Positions 49,322-59,600 of a stretch of DNA of 64,000 nt are shown in pieces. The notes under the pieces are model-generated. The model ran no database searches. It saw only the letters and a program-made list of their open reading frames with translations, and was not told the DNA's origin. Source of the DNA: Chitinophaga eiseniae (GTDB lineage: Bacteria; Bacteroidota; Bacteroidia; Chitinophagales; Chitinophagaceae); assembly GCF_900167135.1 (NCBI RefSeq), contig NZ_FUWZ01000001.1:1054001-1118000 (forward strand), in the 5' to 3' direction. The first letter of the stretch is position 1; each line of letters begins with the position of its first letter. Made by a program: the position numbers and the translations under genes.

Positions 49322-51574
49322 TTACCAGCGCGCAGCTGGTGCGCGCTGGTGATGGATGCCCACCTTGATGTAACTGTCATTTCGCCACCGTAGCTGCACC
49401 GGCTCACCGGCATCGGCGATGGTTTCTTCACTCACCTTTTTGCCTGTACCGTAGTTGATTTCTTCAAACGGATTCTGGTTGATGTTGATCACCACCACCA
49501 GCCGGCTGCCTTTGGCCAGTTGTTTACTGATCATACGGGTATTACTAAACGAAATGGTATTGACGCTGCCGGGTGTAAGCAACTGCCGCTTTTCGAGGCT
49601 GGCGGCGTAGCTGGCGCGCCCAATAAAATAGGAGAGCTGGAAATAGCGTCCGTCCGGCGTTTGTTCGTACAGGTTAATGCCAATGTCTACATCTTTTTTA
49701 TTGGGGATGACCAGCAGCTTGCCCAGGAAAGAGCCGTTGACAGCCACGGAGGCCGGCAACGGATCACTGACAAACACAAGCCCGTTGGCGGTATTGATAT
49801 TGCTGCCGGATAAAGGGGAAAGGATATAATTACCGGTAAATCTGCCACTTCTGACAGACAAGTCGGCCTGCTGCGGAATGAAAGCCGTATCTGTAGGTGG
49901 TTGGCGTACCAGCCGCTGTGGTGATAAGTAGAATGTCATTGTATCGTTGTTCATTTGCTGCAGCGATGGTACGTGTTTCCACTGGTTGGTGCCCATTACC
50001 TGGTAATTGATGCGGTCTTCCAGTATAGGCGGCTTGGGGGCCCCTTTCAGGATATGATCAAACCACTGGTAAATCAACTGATGCACACTGATGCGTGCGG
50101 CGTTGTCAATCGTATAACCGTTGACGTATGGAAGCGGCACGTGCTGGCAACCAAGATGATCATAGGGCCCGATGACGAGATAATGTGCCGCGTTGGGGCG
50201 GTACCGTAAGTGTTCTCTGTAATAATACATCGCACCGATTTGTGCGCCGTCGAAATAACCGGTCGTGCTGAGTATGGGGATGTCGATCCTGGCGAAGTCT
50301 TCTTTGTATGCCGTCATATTTTGCCAGTAGGCGTCGTAGTCAGGATGTGCCAGCCACCGGCGGTAAATGGGATTGGGCGTACCGTCTATACTGTCCAGCG
50401 TTTGATAGGCAGCGCCGCTGTGATACCAGTTGAACTGCATATTGCGCCAGCGGCCCCGGTCATTGTATGTTACGTTGTCCAGGAATTGGTTATTGGTGAC
50501 ATGGGGAATCCACGGATATACGAAACTCATGAACACATTGTTTTCTTTAGGTACATCAAAACCAGGCACCACTGCGGCAGATGGTACGATGGTTTTGAGT
50601 GCAGGCGGTACGCCTTCTTTAATAGCGGCCCATTGTGTAAAGCCCACGTAGCTGCCGCCGTACATGCCTATGCTGCCATTGCACCACGACTGGCGGCTGA
50701 TCCAGTTGATCACGTCATGGGCATCGTTGCCGTCATGTTCGTAAGGCATGGCTATTTCGGGGCTGAGGCGTTTTCCCCGGGTATTAGCTACTACACCTAC
50801 ATAACCCTTGTCGGCCGCTTCTTTGGCGATGCAGAGATTACCGCCATCGGTGTAAATGGTGAAGAAAAAGATGACGGGCAACGGTCCCTGCTGATGCCTG
50901 GGCCGTACCACGATCGCCGATACGCTGGCACCGTCGCGGGTAGAGATCAGCAGGCTGTCGCGGATGTCGTAATGTTGCCGGTTGAACTGCCGCAGCAACG
51001 GCGCCGCCATTGCGCTGATGCGTGAAAGCAGCTGCCACGCGGCATAACGGCGGCACAGCTGTATGGCGTCTTGCAGCGCGATACTGTCCTGCCCTTCCAG
51101 TTGCGCCAGCTGCCGTTGCAGATCTGCGGCAAGGTAGGTGGTGTCCGCGATGTACCAGTTGTCGATGTCATACCGGCTGGCGTGTTGCAGACGTGCCACA
51201 GAGGTGCTGAATGCTTCCCTGAAAGCTTTTTCCACAGGCTCTTTACGCTGCAGCGCGTTAATATAAGTCTCGTATTGTATGAACCGCACGGGGGCTTTTT
51301 CCGCATCGCTTTGTGCATAGGCGCTGCGATATTCCCGGATAGTCTGTAATGCTGCTTTGTATTGCCGGGCGGTCAGTTGCACCATCAGCAGCTGCTGCAG
51401 ATAGCCCCATCTGTCGTCGCCGGCCTGGAGCCGGGGAAGTAGCTTTTGCGCCAGCACAGGCATAGTGGTTGCCAGTAGTTGCTGATTAACGGCAGCTTCG
51501 CGGGGGAACGGTAGTGATTGTGCGGCGATGTTCCCGTACAGGCATAACAGCGCCCCCAGGAGAATATTTCTCAT
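49322..51574 (-). CDS. Secreted CocE/NonD-type (S15) alpha/beta hydrolase
   Basis: A 750-residue exported enzyme started at ATG 51574 (MRNILLGALLCLYGNIAAQ is the signal peptide); an ATG nine bases earlier is also possible. Residues about 30-200 form a helical N-terminal part. The S15 hydrolase domain follows (RDGASVSAIVVRPR, nucleophile Ser in MYGGSYVGFTQW, His in YDHLGCQHVPL), and a jelly-roll domain closes the protein (about 540-745). The family holds X-prolyl dipeptidyl peptidases, cocaine esterase and glutaryl-7-ACA acylases. The real substrate is not given by sequence. It lies 36 bases after a LytTR response regulator gene. Confidence 0.9.
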   Translation of the reverse strand: MRNILLGALLCLYGNIAAQSLPFPREAAVNQQLLATTMPVLAQKLLPRLQAGDDRWGYLQQLLMVQLTARQYKAALQTIREYRSAYAQSDAEKAPVRFIQYETYINALQRKEPVEKAFREAFSTSVARLQHASRYDIDNWYIADTTYLAADLQRQLAQLEGQDSIALQDAIQLCRRYAAWQLLSRISAMAAPLLRQFNRQHYDIRDSLLISTRDGASVSAIVVRPRHQQGPLPVIFFFTIYTDGGNLCIAKEAADKGYVGVVANTRGKRLSPEIAMPYEHDGNDAHDVINWISRQSWCNGSIGMYGGSYVGFTQWAAIKEGVPPALKTIVPSAAVVPGFDVPKENNVFMSFVYPWIPHVTNNQFLDNVTYNDRGRWRNMQFNWYHSGAAYQTLDSIDGTPNPIYRRWLAHPDYDAYWQNMTAYKEDFARIDIPILSTTGYFDGAQIGAMYYYREHLRYRPNAAHYLVIGPYDHLGCQHVPLPYVNGYTIDNAARISVHQLIYQWFDHILKGAPKPPILEDRINYQVMGTNQWKHVPSLQQMNNDTMTFYLSPQRLVRQPPTDTAFIPQQADLSVRSGRFTGNYILSPLSGSNINTANGLVFVSDPLPASVAVNGSFLGKLLVIPNKKDVDIGINLYEQTPDGRYFQLSYFIGRASYAASLEKRQLLTPGSVNTISFSNTRMISKQLAKGSRLVVVININQNPFEEINYGTGKKVSEETIADAGEPVQLRWRNDSYIKVGIHHQRAPAARW

Positions 51575-51610
51575 GAAAACCATCTTACAAAATATTAGAG
51601 GGAGAAAAAA

Positions 51611-52330
51611 TTACATTTTATTCCACTGTTTGAAACGTACGCTCTGCCGGCTGGAAACAATAACGGTGGTATCCCCGCGGAGCGTCAGCTGCAGCCGGTC
51701 GCCGTCTATTGCCATGATATCCGTGATATAACGGCCATGCACCAACTGATACCGGTTGGCCCGGAAAAAAAAGGCCGGGTCCAGGCGTTCTTCCAGCTGG
51801 TTCAGGGAAGTTTTGATCAGCGCCTGTTTGTTCACCGAAAAGATGCGGGCGTAGTTGTTGACCGACTCCACCAGGTAAATATCGTTTTGCTGCAGGAAAA
51901 AACACTGATCGCCGTCTTTGATAAACAGCTGTTTGCCGGGCACGTTGCTGCCGGACAACGCGGCCCGCTCCCGTACTTTGGTACGGTGTTTTTCCATGGC
52001 TTGTGCAAACCGCTCCGTGCGGAAAGGTTTCAGCAGGTAGTCCAGCGCGTTATTGTCGAAGGCCTGTACGGCATAGGTGTCGTAAGCAGTGGTGAAAATA
52101 ACATCCGGCACTGCCGGCAAACCGGCCAGCAGCTCAAACCCGCTGGCGCCAGGCATTTGCACGTCAAGGAACAATAGGCCGGGTTGCAGCCGGGGTATCA
52201 ATACAAGCGCCTCCTGCACGTTGCGGGCTTCACCTGCTACCGCATAGTCGGCGTACGGCTGCAAGGCCCGTTTAATTTCTTCGCGGGCGGCCCGTTCATC
52301 GTCGATGATCACTACCTGTATTTTTTGCAT
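51611..52330 (-). CDS. LytTR-family response regulator
   Basis: A 239-residue two-domain regulator. The receiver has IIDDERAAREEI, phospho-acceptor Asp near residue 57 in LFLDVQMPGASGF and Lys in LLKPFR. The LytTR DNA-binding domain takes the last 100 residues (IYLVESVNNYARIFSVN, FFRANRYQLVHGRYIT). Its kinase is encoded just upstream with a nine-base gap, so they form one two-component system of the LytS/LytR kind. The target may include the following hydrolase gene. Confidence 0.93.
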   Translation of the reverse strand: MQKIQVVIIDDERAAREEIKRALQPYADYAVAGEARNVQEALVLIPRLQPGLLFLDVQMPGASGFELLAGLPAVPDVIFTTAYDTYAVQAFDNNALDYLLKPFRTERFAQAMEKHRTKVRERAALSGSNVPGKQLFIKDGDQCFFLQQNDIYLVESVNNYARIFSVNKQALIKTSLNQLEERLDPAFFFRANRYQLVHGRYITDIMAIDGDRLQLTLRGDTTVIVSSRQSVRFKQWNKM

Positions 52331-52339
52331 ACTGTATGT

Positions 52340-53389
52340 TTAACGGATAAAGGGGATGGAAATGACGGCCAGCACTTTCCCTTCCGGCAGCCCGGTGATC
52401 TCAAAGGACGCCCGGCCGGAATACTGTAGCTGCAGCCGTTCCCTGAGATTCCGGATACCCAGCCCGCCGGAAGCCGGCTGTTGTAGGGTACCCGGGTTTT
52501 GTACGGACAACAGTACCCGGTCCCCTTCACGGGCAACGTTGATGATGATGCAGCCACCGTCTGCACAGTGAGCAATACTATGTTTAATGGCGTTTTCCAC
52601 CAGCGTCTGCAAACAGAGCGGCAGAATGCCCATGCTGTTCAGCGAAGCATCTGCCCGGAGATCTACCTGCAGCCGTTCTTCAAAACGTAGCTTCTCCAGT
52701 TCCAGGTAATCGCTGACCAGCTGCAGTTCTTCCTGCAGGGTGACCAGCTGATCGGTCCTTTTATACAGCGCATTGCGCAGCAGGTCTGAAAGCAGGTCTA
52801 TCGCCCTGCGCGCCAGCGTCGGGTCTTCCAGTACCAGTGACTTGATATTGTTCAGCGAATTAAAAAAGAAATGCGGGTTGAGTTGCGCGGTAAGATTGTC
52901 CAGTTGCATTTCTTTCGTCAGCAGTTGCAGTTGAGCGTTTTCACGGGCCGCCGCATTTTGCTGCTGTGCATAATGATAGAGGTGCCAGGCCAGTACCCAT
53001 ACGGCCATGGTGCGGATGCCCGTCATAAAAGGCACGCGGCTGTTGATTTGCAGGTATTGGAAGAAAGTCTCCTGGTGATGGCCCCACCAGTAGAACCGCA
53101 ACGACACCGCCAGCATGAAACAGACAGCAAGTATGGTAATAGCCGGTATAATACGCCACAGCAGTGCTTTGGGGCGTAGCAGGTGCCAGCCGTGCCGCAG
53201 GGCAAACCGGCGGTAGGCATGTGTCAGCAACAGGTTGACGGTGATGTCCAACACAAAATTGACAGCGGCAAAGCGGTAGCTGAAAGTAGCGCTACGGACA
53301 AAAGCATCCACCTCCCAGTAAAGGGCGGCGATCGTCCAGCCGGCCAGCTGGCATTGCCAGTAAGGAGATAACGGCGCCTGCTTTTTCAT
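52340..53389 (-). CDS. LytS-type sensor histidine kinase
   Basis: A 349-residue membrane kinase started at ATG 53389 (MKKQAPLSPYWQCQ); the frame is open further upstream but without family homology. Four hydrophobic segments lie in residues about 15-140. The His-kinase domain has LNPHFFFNSLNNIKSLV with the phospho-acceptor His, and the ATPase part has LVENAIKHSIAH and GGLGIRNLRERLQL. This is the standard Bacteroidota LytS/YehU form without a separate sensor domain. It pairs with the downstream LytTR regulator. Confidence 0.92.
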   Translation of the reverse strand: MKKQAPLSPYWQCQLAGWTIAALYWEVDAFVRSATFSYRFAAVNFVLDITVNLLLTHAYRRFALRHGWHLLRPKALLWRIIPAITILAVCFMLAVSLRFYWWGHHQETFFQYLQINSRVPFMTGIRTMAVWVLAWHLYHYAQQQNAAARENAQLQLLTKEMQLDNLTAQLNPHFFFNSLNNIKSLVLEDPTLARRAIDLLSDLLRNALYKRTDQLVTLQEELQLVSDYLELEKLRFEERLQVDLRADASLNSMGILPLCLQTLVENAIKHSIAHCADGGCIIINVAREGDRVLLSVQNPGTLQQPASGGLGIRNLRERLQLQYSGRASFEITGLPEGKVLAVISIPFIR

Positions 53390-53463
53390 ACCAGGCAAAG
53401 TAAACCGTTCCGCCGGACATAAAAAAGTAAAGTACAGGAGCGCAGGAAACAGGGGATAAGCGC

Positions 53464-54717
53464 CTATACCGCTGGCTGCTCCTGCGGGGCGTTGTCCTGC
53501 CTGGCAAAGCACAGATAGTATTGGAAATACAACAGCACCAGCAGGCAGGGCAACGCTTTCAGCTGATAGTTCACTGCTATTTTATTGATGAAGGACGGCA
53601 CAAGGTCCGTAGGACAGAGGGAGGTGACGATCACCAGCAACCCCAGCAGGACGACAGACAGCGGTTTTTCAGGCAGCATCATCAATCCTACTACGGCGCC
53701 GGCAACAGCCATTATATAAGTAGGCGATTCGGTACTTTGATTAAACAGCACCACCCAGAGTAAGAGATAACCTCCCAGTATCCAGTGGTATTGCTGTGGC
53801 CTGTTTTTCCAGGCGAAATAAAGCGCGGTCGCCAGGCCTGACAGCGCCAGTGCGGTAACGGTCTTCCCGATGCCGCTACCGGCCTGGGGTGGGAGATGCA
53901 GCATCGCGAATATCATTCCCCGCACGGAACCATCTTCCAGGATCACAGGACTGGTGATCAGCTGATACCAGTCGTGGTAAGCGCGCAGCAGCTCCGCCGG
54001 CGACATCACTATCAGCGGCAACAAGGTGCCGGCCATACCGAACAACATACAGTACGCCAGATAGGTCAGCTTCCTGTCGTAGAAGAGGAATACGAGGCCG
54101 GTAATGGCGCCATATCCTTTGATGAAAAAACAAAGACAAGTGAACAACGCTGCCAGCAAGGGCCTGCCGCGGTCGAGGTTTACGACGGTCAACAACATCA
54201 ACGCAGTCATAATGGGATTGGTCTGCGAGGACTGTATCGCATTCAACAGCTCCAGTATCAGCAGCCAGCTGATGATGTAACGTTTGTGGGCAGCCACCGG
54301 CAACTGACGCAGCGCATACAGAAAAAGACCGGCGCTACCCATCAACCATACAAAAAGTCCTGATGTGACCGGCAAAATAGCCAGCGGTGCAAAGAGTACA
54401 GGGAAAGTAGGGTGGTATAAAAAGTAGTCAAAATAAGTATCAGGATACAGCTGGTACAACGGCATATGCTGCAGCATATGGTCCCATGAGCTGCGGAAAA
54501 TGATAAAGTTGTTATACCGCTGGGTGGCCAGCGACTGAAGGAATAACACCAGCGTACCAATGAAATATAGCACGGTAACGGTCACCGGCCGTTGATACCA
54601 TAAAGGTTGGCGGTTGGCTGCAGTCAGCGAAATTACAGAAGTAGGTTTGTTATGCTTGGTCACAAGAAATCTATTAACGCTCGTATCATAGACGCGTGTT
54701 TGCCGGATACCCCCCAC
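53464..54717 (-). CDS. GT87/DUF2029-like polytopic membrane glycosyltransferase
   Basis: A 417-residue inner-membrane protein with about ten hydrophobic helices from residue 45 on (TVLYFIGTLVLFLQSLA, PVLFAPLAILPVTSGLFVWL and others). The loop YNNFIIFRSSWDHMLQHMPL and the segment DTYFDYFLYHPTF with NAIQSSQTNPIMTALML match GT87 mannosyltransferase-like (DUF2029) proteins that use polyprenyl-phosphate sugars. The frame starts at 54717; GTG 54663 (VTKHNKPTSV) is an alternative start. It is the first of four same-strand genes; the kinase begins 74 bases downstream. Confidence 0.82.
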   Translation of the reverse strand: MGGIRQTRVYDTSVNRFLVTKHNKPTSVISLTAANRQPLWYQRPVTVTVLYFIGTLVLFLQSLATQRYNNFIIFRSSWDHMLQHMPLYQLYPDTYFDYFLYHPTFPVLFAPLAILPVTSGLFVWLMGSAGLFLYALRQLPVAAHKRYIISWLLILELLNAIQSSQTNPIMTALMLLTVVNLDRGRPLLAALFTCLCFFIKGYGAITGLVFLFYDRKLTYLAYCMLFGMAGTLLPLIVMSPAELLRAYHDWYQLITSPVILEDGSVRGMIFAMLHLPPQAGSGIGKTVTALALSGLATALYFAWKNRPQQYHWILGGYLLLWVVLFNQSTESPTYIMAVAGAVVGLMMLPEKPLSVVLLGLLVIVTSLCPTDLVPSFINKIAVNYQLKALPCLLVLLYFQYYLCFARQDNAPQEQPAV

Positions 54718-54875
54718 AGAGTCACTGAAAAAATATCACATTGTTTTTTAGTTGTATTTAAAAATGATGGAGTTACAGCGTGACTTGATAAAAATAATTG
54801 ATAACAGTAAATTAAAATAACCCGGGAAACGGATTGCTTTACTTTGCAGGGCGATGTCAAAAAAAGCAGTTTTTC

Positions 54876-55445
54876 ATGCAAAGCAGTGAAGATTTCGAGT
54901 TGCTCCACCTGATCAAGGCCGGCGATAAAAAAGCTTTTGAAACCTGTTTCAACAAGCACTGGCAACTATTGTACGCGCTGGCAGAACGGATACTTAAATC
55001 GGAAGACGACGCCAAAGACGTGGTGCAGATGGTGTACATCTCCCTGTGGGGGAGAAGAGAACAGTTAACGATCACCGGTTCGCTGCAACATTACCTGTTA
55101 CAGGCTGTCCGCTACCAATCCCTTAAACGACTGAAAGAAATACTCGACAGTCCCGAACACCTGGACCGGGTACACGATCATTACCTGCCGGTGCTCAACA
55201 GCATCTGGCATAAGTTACATGAGTCAGACCTTTTTAATGAGATAGAAACCCAACTGGAAACGCTGCCTCCCCGGACCCGGGAAATGTTCCTGCTGAGCAG
55301 ACGCCAACAGCTGTCCATCGCTGAAATAGCCCAGCGCATGGGCGTATCCGAGAAAACCGTCCGTAACCAGCTGCATATTGCCCTCAAAACGCTTCGTCAT
55401 CATATTGCTGTCGCCCTCATTTTTGCCGATCTGATTGTTTGTTAA
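54876..55445 (+). CDS. ECF-type RNA polymerase sigma factor (second locus)
   Basis: A 189-residue protein started at ATG 54876 (MQSSEDFELLHLIKAGDKKA). Region 2 has LYALAERILKSEDDAKDVVQ and region 4 has LPPRTREMFLLSRRQQLSIAE and GVSEKTVRNQLHIALKTLR, shortened here to key blocks RTREMFLLSRR and GVSEKTVRNQL. The C-terminus is hydrophobic (IAVALIFADLIVC), as in many Bacteroidota sigma factors. It is followed after 110 bases by fecR and then a TonB receptor gene, its likely targets. TTACTTTG just before the gene, at 54839-54846, is a near -7 match. Confidence 0.94.
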   Translation: MQSSEDFELLHLIKAGDKKAFETCFNKHWQLLYALAERILKSEDDAKDVVQMVYISLWGRREQLTITGSLQHYLLQAVRYQSLKRLKEILDSPEHLDRVHDHYLPVLNSIWHKLHESDLFNEIETQLETLPPRTREMFLLSRRQQLSIAEIAQRMGVSEKTVRNQLHIALKTLRHHIAVALIFADLIVC

Positions 55446-55555
55446 TAATTCCTTAACCTGACCGCACGGGACAACGCCCTCTTTTCCGGGAACATATAGA
55501 TAGAGAAGATCAGTTTTTTTACCCGAAGGCAGGAACTGCCTGATATACGGTCCTT

Positions 55556-56521
55556 ATGAATGTAGCACAACTAAAAAGAATCATCAACAGGTATCTGGCA
55601 GGAAATGCTTCGGGTAAAGAAGCTGCACTGATAGAAACATGGTATGAGACCGCGTTGGAAGAAGCGCAGCAAACGCCGGCCAGTCCGCAAAGCGAAGCAT
55701 ACCGGCGAGAGGTGCTGGAGCGTCTGCGCCTCGACATGCAGGAAGCACCCACGGGAAAAATGGTCCGTTTTTCAAGAGTGCGCAACATCGCCGCTGCCTG
55801 CATCGTATTGCTCGGCGGCGCTTCCCTCGCCTGGAAATACCAGTACGATATCCTGGATGCCATAGATCCTGTACCGCTGGAAACCATTACCGCCCGCGCC
55901 TTCCAGGTGAAGCAGGTGGTGCTGCCCGACAGTTCGGTGGTTATCCTCAATGCCGGCAGTGAGCTTAGCTATCCCCGTCAGTTCCGCGGGAAAAAGCGAC
56001 AGGTGCGGCTCAACGGTGAAGCATTTTTTAACGTTGCCCACAACCCTTCCGCAGCTTTTACGATCACAGCGCCGCACCTGCAGGTGCAGGTACTGGGCAC
56101 CTCTTTCGTGATGACCGACAGCAGCCATATACAGGCCGCCAGGGTGAGCGTTAAAACAGGCCGCGTGGCAGTGTCGGCAGAAACGAAAGGATTCCCTGTT
56201 ACACAACTGACGGCCAACCAGGAACTGTTTTATGATGAAGAAGACGGTGTGGTGAATATCAACCGTCATCATGAAGTAGACCTGGGCTGGACCAGCAAGC
56301 AGCTGGTGTTTAACAACGCCACGCTCTCGGAAGTCTTCCGCGAAATCGAAAATCTCTTTAACGTGAAAATACAGGTCAGCGATACCCGCATCCGCCAGCT
56401 GACGTTCACCGGCGCCTTCGATGCCGGTGACCCGCTACCGGACATGCTGAAAATAATCGCATTGTCCTACCGCCTGACCATTCAACAACAAAAAGACGGA
56501 ACTATCAACATCAGCAACTAA
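55556..56521 (+). CDS. FecR-family anti-sigma factor (second locus)
   Basis: A 321-residue inner-membrane protein. A cytoplasmic N-terminal part of about 75 residues (RIINRYLAGNASGKEAALIE) is followed by a membrane helix near residues 78-95 (IAAACIVLLGGASLAW), the FecR domain (VVLPDSSVVILNAGSELSYP, GEAFFNVAHNPSAAFTI) and a C-terminal DUF4974 domain (FNNATLSEVFREIENLFNVK). It should hold the sigma factor until the receptor signals. The receptor gene follows after 87 bases containing a hairpin. Confidence 0.94.
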   Translation: MNVAQLKRIINRYLAGNASGKEAALIETWYETALEEAQQTPASPQSEAYRREVLERLRLDMQEAPTGKMVRFSRVRNIAAACIVLLGGASLAWKYQYDILDAIDPVPLETITARAFQVKQVVLPDSSVVILNAGSELSYPRQFRGKKRQVRLNGEAFFNVAHNPSAAFTITAPHLQVQVLGTSFVMTDSSHIQAARVSVKTGRVAVSAETKGFPVTQLTANQELFYDEEDGVVNINRHHEVDLGWTSKQLVFNNATLSEVFREIENLFNVKIQVSDTRIRQLTFTGAFDAGDPLPDMLKIIALSYRLTIQQQKDGTINISN

Positions 56522-56552
56522 CAGCTAAAACTAAACACTAAAACCTGTTTAC

Positions 56553-56572
56553 ACCACCGCGCAAGCGGTGGT
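56553..56572 (+). promoter_or_regulatory. Perfect GNRA-loop hairpin between fecR and the TonB receptor gene
   Basis: ACCACCGC (56553-56560) pairs with GCGGTGGT (56565-56572) around a GCAA tetraloop, an exceptionally stable form. A T-rich stretch (CTTTTTTC) follows only after nine more bases, so it is not a textbook terminator. It may stabilise the upstream message end or partly stop transcription before the receptor gene. Confidence 0.6.
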
Positions 56573-56608
56573 AACGGGGATCTTTTTTCAAAAAAACAAT
56601 CAAAACGA

Positions 56609-59600
56609 ATGAAGGGAAAAATTTTACCGGGATTAAAACAGACAGGATGGAGATGGGTGTGCAGCCTGGCGCTGGTGTTGTGTTTCCTGGCAACAGCGAC
56701 CGCCCAGGAAAATGCGTTGGCAAAAAAGATCAGTATCAGCTTTAAGAACGAGGGACTGGTCCGCTGCTTCGAACTGGTGCAACAGCGCGGCGGTGTTACC
56801 TTCTTCTACAACCCTGCCGAAGTGAATGCCTCCGGCAAAAAATACAACGTCAGCTTCGACAACAAGACTGTACAGGAAGTGGTGGTTTACCTGTTGCAGG
56901 GCACCGGTCTGGAGTTCGAAATGGCCGACAACAAAAAGATCGTCATCCGTAAAGCACAACCCAAAACAGAAGCGCCCCGTAAATGGCGCACGCTGAGCGG
57001 CGTGGTAAGGGATGCCAAAAAAAACACGCCCATTGGCGGTGCGGAGATACTGGTGCAGAGCAGCGGTAGCCACCTCACTGCCGATGCCGGCGGGCGCTTT
57101 ACCGTGGAAGTAAAAGACACGGTTGACGTACTGGTGGTGTACTTCGTAGGGTATGCCACTAAAATGGTGAAAGTAGGCGCCAGCAAAGCGCTCGACATCC
57201 ATATACAGGCCGACAGCAAAACACTGGGCGGCGTAACCGTAGAAGCCCGCCGCCGTACCAATACGGAAGCCTCGCTGCTGACGGACCGTAAAAACGCCGC
57301 CGTGATATCTGACGGCATCTCCGCACAGAACATAGAAAGGACCGCCAGTATCACTACTACTCAGGCATTGCAGCGCGTGTCCGGTGTTACGGTTACGGAT
57401 GAGAAGTACGTGGCTATCCGCGGCCTGGGAGACCGTAGCGTGATAGGTCAGCTCAACGGCGTACGCCTCGCTTCTTCCGATCCCGATCGCAGCGCTATCC
57501 CGCTGGACCTGGTGCCTTCCAGCCTGCTCGACAATATCACCGTGTATAAAAGCAGTACGCCCGATAAGCCGGCAGATGCTTCCGCAGGTATCGTGGAACT
57601 AAAAACAAAATCCATCCCCGATCGTCAAACGTTTAATATCACCATACAGAGCGGTTTTAATACTCAGGTTGGTCTTGGCGGAAAAGTCAACAGTTTCTAC
57701 AACAGTGAAAACGGTTTCCTCGGCGGGAAAATTAAAGACAAAGGACTGAGCAGCGAGTTCCTGGCGTTGGCCAAACAATACCCTAACGGTCTTCGCGAGA
57801 TACAGGATAAAATCGCTTTCAGCCGCAACGACCCTGCTTTGCAGGCCGAGGCTGCGCGCATCAACCGTATCATGCATCAGTTTGACCCGGTGCTGACAAC
57901 GCAATATAAATCGGCGCCACTCAATCAGCAGTATGCATTGACTTATGGCAACAACTTCAAAGTATTTAAAAAACACCAGGTAGGTATTATCGCAGGGGCC
58001 AACTACTATAACCGTGTGACCGATACCTACGGTGGGGAGCTGACGCAGTGGAGCATCTACCAGGGCGTACTGACTGGCAGCAATGACGTGTACAGCCCGC
58101 GTATTATCCCCAACTACATCACCCCCAATAATATCCATCTGGGGAAATACCTGACGTATAAAGAGAACACCGGCGTACAAAACCTGAACTACGGCTTCCT
58201 CGGTGGCCTGGCTTACCGCTTTAACCCGCAGCATGAAATCAGTATGCAATACCTCGGTAGCCGTGGCGCGGAGACCAGAGCCAGCAACCTTTTCGGTGCT
58301 TACGAATATACCGGTCTGCCAGGTACGGTGTCCAACATTATCTATTCGCTTAAGCAGAGTTATCGTACACTCAATACGTTTAATCTGCAGGGCGAACATA
58401 AATTGACGAAAGGGGAATACAGCCCGCGGTTGAGCTACAACCTGGCCACCTCTTCTTCCAGCCAGGATGATCCTGACTATCGTTTTGTGAACCTGGCCGA
58501 TTACAAACCGGTGAGTGGCGGCGCTTACCAGAAGCCTTCTCCGACACCCGGCGGTTCTGCGGAATATGTTTATTCCCCGGATTTATATTCTCTCGTGTCG
58601 GGATATGTGAATGGCTATGGTCCCTACGGCATCATCCAGGCCGATCCTAACGGCCGCCGTTTCCGCAAGCTGCACGAAACCAACTATAACTATAAGGCGG
58701 ATCTCACGATCCCGTTTAAAGCACTGGGCCTGAGACAGGAATTTAAAACCGGCGTAAACTACTTACACCGTAAACGTGACTTTACAGAGAACGTGTTATT
58801 CCTGCCTGGCTCCAACTACTCTGCCAACAAGGCTTTACCCTTGTATGAAGTGAACGGTGATCTCAACAGGCTGGTAGGGCACGACCGTATCGGTATCCGT
58901 CCGCCTGCTGCCTATAACCCCGAAGGACAGCCGATGACCGGTGGCTTCCTGTATAATATCCAGAAGTCACCCAACAACTACAAAGGGTTTTATGAAACCC
59001 GTGCTTTCTATGGTATGCTCGATTTGCATCTGACAGACAACCTGCGTTTCACCGGCGGCGTGCGTTTTGAGTTGACCGACATACAGGCCGCGGTGGACAC
59101 CGCCGGTGTATTCCTGGACCCATCCATCAGCACGCCCGATAAAGACGGCAACAAAGTAAACCTGGTGTATACCGAGCCTAACACTATCTACAAAACAGAC
59201 TACAAGCCTTACTACTCTGCTAACCTGACCTATACACTGAATAAAAAAATGAATTTCCGGCTGGGCTACAGCAACTCGCTGGCGCGTCCGGAATTACGGG
59301 AACTGACCAACGTTTTTGACTTTGATCCGTTCCAGTTTGCCCTCGTGGTGGGTAATCCCAGGTTGAAAAACCAACTGACCACCAACTATGATTTCCGCTG
59401 GGAATGGTTCCCTTCAGGCGGAGAGGTACTGTCTGCTTCTGTTTTTTATAAAGAGATCGATAACCAGCTGACGAAAGTATACAAACAACAATCTTCCGGT
59501 CTGGATGCCCGTTTCCCGGAGTTCCCCGCGATTGAATTCCAGAATGATCCTAACAAAGGACGGGTATACGGTATAGAGCTGGAAGCAGTAAAGAACTTAG

